In this document: piece by piece, positions 22,314 to 26,185 of the stretch
How positions within the stretch are numbered: position 1 is the first letter of the stretch
How the letters are laid out: every line of letters starts with the position of its first letter
Assembly (NCBI GenBank): GCA_021464525.1
Contig: JADRCO010000807.1
Location: 1-26,185, forward strand
Source of the DNA: Rhizophagus sp. LPA8_4_AMF
Lineage: Eukaryota; Glomeromycota; Glomeromycetes; Glomerales; Glomeraceae
Length of the DNA: 26,185 nt
Direction: 5' to 3'
Position numbers and translations under genes: made by a program
Notes under the pieces: model-generated
Seen by the model: the letters and a program-made list of their open reading frames with translations, nothing else
Databases searched by the model: none
What the model was told of the DNA's origin: nothing

Positions 22314-23120
22314 TTAGAAAACTGGATTCATTTTAATAGGCATATTAAAATTAAATGTAACATAGGGCTCCATAATGGGTAATGTTGAAAGAAATTGTTG
22401 ATTGTTTATTGTATCATTCAATTGAGGTTTAGAATGTAATGACAAATTTGGACGAACATTTTCTTCAATTCGATTATGGGGACGAGAATTTCTTTCCTGT
22501 CTTTTTGCTTTTCTTAAATCACTTTTTTGTTTTGAATTCCAAAAATTTCTGACTCTATTTTCAGAGCGGAGTTTACCAAATTTATTTTTTAAACTATTGA
22601 CGACAAGTTTCCAATTAATAAGTCCGTTTATTCTTCGATTGCTTTGAACATGTTCTATAATATATTTTTTTTCGTCCTCTGTTAAGGGATCAAGACATAC
22701 TATATAATAAAAGAAATTCATGAATGTTTATTCCATTTGTTAAATATTTTTTTAAAGAAAAAATGTGAATAATATGAGAATACATACAACGTGGATCTAG
22801 ATAATTATTCCAACTAGATGAATTTTTTTTTAAATTAATTTACAATTTTTTATTTTTTTTTTTTATAAAACAAGAAGAAATAAAATTGTCAATTTAAACT
22901 TACTAATTTGAAAGTTGATTCGGTTTGTATTTCGGGACTATCTTACTAATTAAAACGAAACGATTATGAATATGTTCATATTCTTTCATATATTTTCTGA
23001 TAAGTTTATTACTCTACAAGAAATATAAATAAATTAGTATAAATAAGAATATAAATATATACATTTCGTGCGTATGATAATAATATGATAAGTTACTTCT
23101 TCATCGAATAATAATGACAT
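22314..23120 (-). CDS. MYB-like DNA-binding protein, four exons, 181 aa (gene C)
   Basis: Exons are 23120-23097, 23013-22904, 22813-22788 and 22699-22314, with introns of 83, 90 and 88 bp that have GT/AG ends and keep frame. Residues 9-54 end with the helix-3 signature NYWNNYLDPRL (45-54), close to the R2 pattern W-x-N-x-LDP of MYB proteins. Residues 55-112 form a second repeat: CLDPLTEDEKKYIIEHV, INWKLVVNSLKNKFGKLRS and NRVRNFWNSKQ, with tryptophans at helix 2/3-like positions. A basic stretch (KSDLRKAKRQERNSR) and a low-complexity polar C-terminus follow, suggesting a nuclear protein. The exon sizes mirror gene A, including an identical 26-nt third exon, so the two share an ancestor. It lacks any kinase. 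Probable transcription factor; targets are unknown. Confidence 0.82.
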
Positions 23121-24854
23121 GATTTTTTTTTTTTATTTGTATATTTGTAATCGATACTGTTATGCTTTTTCGAAAAGTGGGGAAATTTTAAGAAGTTTGT
23201 CCAAAAAGAATAAAAGGAATGGCGTATTTATTTCGCGACAGTTTTTTTGTGTCGCATGCACGTAGATCAATTTTATAGGTAGACTCATTCACTATCGGAG
23301 TTTATGTGATAAAAAAGAGAAACAAAGGGCTTTTTAGTTAGTTAATTTGCTTTGTTGTTAAGCTTCAATAATAACAATGACATTAAAGTTAATTTATGAA
23401 TGCTTTTAATAATAAATAATTCTTTTTTAAAATTTTACAAAAAGAAAGTATATTACTTATATATCTATAGAAACAAAGTATCATGTTCATCTATGCTTAA
23501 ATTATGAATAATGATTCGGATTAAATAAAAATTTACTAAAATTGGTAAGTTGAACCTATACTGCGGTTGTATTCGCATATTGCATTTTGAAGTTTCATTT
23601 ACGAAATGATTTTACATACGCATAATAAAATACAGTTACTGGCGTCAACGTAAATGACATCATGTCACAGCGTTGTTATAATAATGCAATCAAATTTTTA
23701 TTATGATTTTAAACCGAATTCGCAATTTATACTTATAAAGCTATTATAAGAAATTGAAATGGATAAACAATGAGTATGTGAGTCAATATTATGTTGTTGT
23801 GTTTGTTACAAAAATCATTGTAAAATCGGAGTGAAAATACTCAAAATTTTGGCGAATTGACTAATTAATTCTTTGAAATAAAGATGCCTAAATTTTTTTT
23901 AGAAATTAATGAATGAAGAGAATAATAACATATAATGAGATATGACGTTTAAAAAAAATTTTTTTAATAATCTAAAGTAGAATTGGAAATCGTAATGTGA
24001 TCTTAATTGTCGTAAAATATATATAATCCTTCGCGTAAAACATATAGTCCCTCGCTTTGCTTCGGATACATCCGCGACCCTATTAATCATCTGCATGAAT
24101 TATTTATTATGACTTTAATCATATAATTCAACCATACAAAAAAAAAAAAAGAAATTTTTAAAATTCATTTATAAAAGTTATAATTTCATCTTTTTATTGA
24201 AAAAGTTGGTCAGTTCCAACATGCATTAGTGGTTCTAACTAGTATTAAACGTCTTGCAATTTTAACAGTTGCAAAGAAATGTTTGCTATTAAATTATATC
24301 TAGTGCCCGAGATAGATTGAGTCACTTCAAATAGAAAACATTATAGTATGTATGAATTCATTTGTTTACTATTTTATTTATTTTCTTTGTAACGGAGAAC
24401 GGAGTTTTCAACAAATATCCGTATTAGCCAGCGATCTACATATACCCATATCAAGAAAGGAAAAATCTGGACCGGTCTATGGCTAGTCATACACATGTGA
24501 TTCGCCAATTGATGCGTTTGATCACCGGTCAGCAGTCCAAAATTAACATTAGTTTTTCCGTATAAAAAAGCCTTCAAAATATAGAGCGAGAAAACATGAT
24601 TTCAAACAATCGCACTACACAAGATTATTCTGATTTGCCAATGGACCAAATGAAAATAGTTTCGTACTTTTACAAATATTTGGTAATGACAATGAAAGTA
24701 TTTAACGTAATTTAATAATAAACGCAGGAATATCTAAACACCTCGCATTAGGGACTTGGAATTTTTGGCAAAATCTTATAGGTCAGAACTGAATTTTATG
24801 TTCCAGACTGATACAAGGAGCTTACTTCCGGCCCATGCAGACCTATATTTTGCG
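23121..24854. other. spacer upstream of gene C
   Basis: Presumptive gene C promoter next to 23121. No supported gene; minus-strand frames at 23899-24096 and 24374-24577 lack recognisable features. GCGACA/TGTCGC at 23235-23255 forms a tiny hairpin of no clear meaning. Confidence 0.5.
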
Positions 24855-25803
24855 TATTAATATTATTAACACTACGATTTCTATGCCTCAAAATTCTACA
24901 TTTGAATTTTTATAATCATCAAATTATACGCGTGTCAATAATGTTGCAATTCTAATTACATCTTGAATAATGGAATTAATTTATCCCATATTTCTGATTA
25001 CACAGTGAAATTCGATATAATGGAACCATCCGTTCCATTAGTAAAATTTGTCAATAATCCGTTATATCGAGATATCCGTTATAATCGAGAGGTAATTTAA
25101 TTATAGATTATGATAATCTGTTCCAAACCCAATTTCAGACTACTTATATTCCATTATATCGTGTTTCCGGTATATCAAATTTCACAGTGTATCAGTTTCT
25201 ACACAATCACAGTACGGCCTTTGATGTGACGACAGATTCAATAACGTTCAACAACCTGCCCAATAATCTTTGATACTACAAGAACAACATCTAAATGTAT
25301 TGGATACGGCTTCAATTGGAGACTATTTCTAATAATATGAAAGATACGAAATATGATAACCTTTATATTGGCATCTTTTCAACCCCTTGTAAAGTGAGAA
25401 ATTATTACAGAAAATATATCATTTATTGTCTAATAGCAAATCTAGAAATAGGTTTAATATATTTACTTAGAGGAAACCATAGGATCGGCTATACTTATTT
25501 TATGAAGGTCCCTAATCCAAGTGATTCACTCAGTTTGCAAATTAGACGGCTAATGAGGAGTTATAAGAAGACAACCAATCTAAAAGTATCATATTTCCAA
25601 CTGTTGCTTTAAGAACTTCTAATTATATGATCACCAAAGGAAATTTCGGTTTATTTCCGGTTCTAGTAATTTCATAGGGAGCGTTCTTAATAAATATTGA
25701 ATAATAGGGTTATTATAATTCTTGATTATTCAATTGCATCATTTGAGAATTGCTTTATTTATCCTTTTATTGTTAAACAAAATTTTTAGTTGTTATTATT
25801 TAA
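24855..25803 (+). pseudogene. decayed unit of unknown gene family, right copy, with MITE insertion
   Basis: Plus-strand partner of 7425-8074. The best surviving frame, 25295-25612, encodes 105 aa including KYDNLYIGIFSTPCKVRNYY, aligned to KYDNFYIGIFPTPCKVRFYY in the left copy. Upstream frames matching the left copy are broken by stops, and the 189-bp element at 25001-25189 interrupts it. Both copies are defective at different places, so they decayed independently. The open frame here may be accidental survival; expression is not supported. The family is unrecognised. Confidence 0.65.
25001..25189. mobile_element. Tc1/mariner-type MITE, 189 bp
   Basis: The ends are 19-bp inverted repeats, CACAGTGAAATTCGATATA and the reverse complement of CACAGTGAAATTTGATATA (one mismatch), flanked by TA at 24999-25000 and 25190-25191. 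TA duplication and CAGTG-type ends are the hallmark of Tc1/mariner elements. No coding capacity. The paralogous left copy reads straight through this site with a single TA (7945-7946), which proves insertion after the duplication. Confidence 0.93.
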
Positions 25804-25930
25804 TATACGAGATTTATTATGACGAATTGATGATCATATATTGAAATGCATTATTGAGGTTTTCAAAATTTATGAAATTGATGTTCCATTAAAAAAACAA
25901 AACACAAAAAAATATGGCTATAATTATTAT

Positions 25931-26011
25931 GAAAGATCAACAACAAAATTTCCTTTTAAGTTATTGCGTGTAACTAAGTTCCTAAAAGGGAAATTTTGTT
26001 GTCGATCTTCC
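25931..26011. repeat. long hairpin, 30-bp arms with 21-nt loop
   Basis: 25931-25960 and 25982-26011 are inverted copies matching at 26 of 30 positions, including the 13-bp perfect core ACAACAAAATTTC. Transcription through it would give a near-continuous duplex. It lies inside a 64-codon open frame that is best explained by the palindrome rather than by coding. Confidence 0.75.
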
Positions 26012-26034
26012 ATGATATTTATGGGACTTACATA

Positions 26035-26185
26035 GGGTGCATTCACAAATTCAATTGGATTGGATTGAGTCGACGTCTCAATCCAATCCACGTTCACAAA
26101 TTACAAAATTGATTTGGATTGGATTGAGCCGATCAACTGGATCCATTTGGATTGGATTTTACTATTAAATTTCCAATCCAGGGTA
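26035..26185. repeat. TTGGATTGGATT-repeat element, cut by the window edge
   Basis: TGGATTGGATTGAG (26056-26069) is perfectly inverted at 26077-26090 around a 7-nt loop. The phrase TTCACAAATT...TTGGATTGGATTGAG recurs directly at 26042-26069 and 26093-26128, with a third TTGGATTGGATTTT near 26148. This looks like one end of a repeat-rich transposon that continues outside the window. Confidence 0.6.

Noticed and set aside
1-26185. CRISPR arrays, bacterial operons or phage genes
   Set aside because: No regularly spaced repeats or bacterial signals; intron-containing genes show the DNA is eukaryotic.

Overview
The window is AT-rich eukaryotic nuclear DNA with short spliceable introns (73-111 bp, GTAAGT/GTATGT-type donors, TAG acceptors), low gene density and many small transposon relics. 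The gene content fits the nuclear genome of an arbuscular mycorrhizal fungus (Glomeromycotina, Rhizophagus-like): a fungal P450, a Uma2-like nuclease-fold protein, an F-box protein and a tyrosine-kinase-like kinase with a CxxC/CxxC zinc-ribbon linker. The organism is inferred from protein style, not proven.

Layout. 1-1330: gene-free DNA with a complete hAT-type MITE (460-853, perfect 15-bp TIRs, 8-bp target duplication). 1440-3121 (-): two-exon P450, 535 aa, with an altered I-helix motif; a broken P450 fragment lies at 3895-4190. 5335-6235 (-): three-exon Uma2-like gene whose last exon adds a C2H2 finger. 7425-8074 and 24855-25803: two decayed copies of an unidentified gene-like unit in inverted orientation; the right copy carries a 189-bp Tc1/mariner-type MITE and the left copy shows the empty site. 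9419-10891 (-): intronless F-box gene.

The right half is organised around a MYB/kinase cluster, all on the minus strand. Gene A (12890-15511) reconstructs as seven exons encoding about 702 aa: tandem MYB-like repeats, a zinc ribbon and a full kinase domain. Copy B (18080-20262) is a segmental duplicate that lost the zinc ribbon and most of the kinase and was hit by two insertions. Gene C (22314-23120) is a four-exon, 181-aa stand-alone MYB-like gene with the same 5' exon structure. The MYB exons of A lie between phase-1 introns, so they can be duplicated or joined to a new 3' exon without breaking frame. The best candidate for an undescribed system is this MYB-repeat/kinase fusion with its MYB-only relative. 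How the products work together is inference: C and A probably recognise related DNA or partners through shared MYB-like modules, and A adds a kinase.

All exon structures come from reading splice signals and frame by eye; no transcript data or database searches were used.
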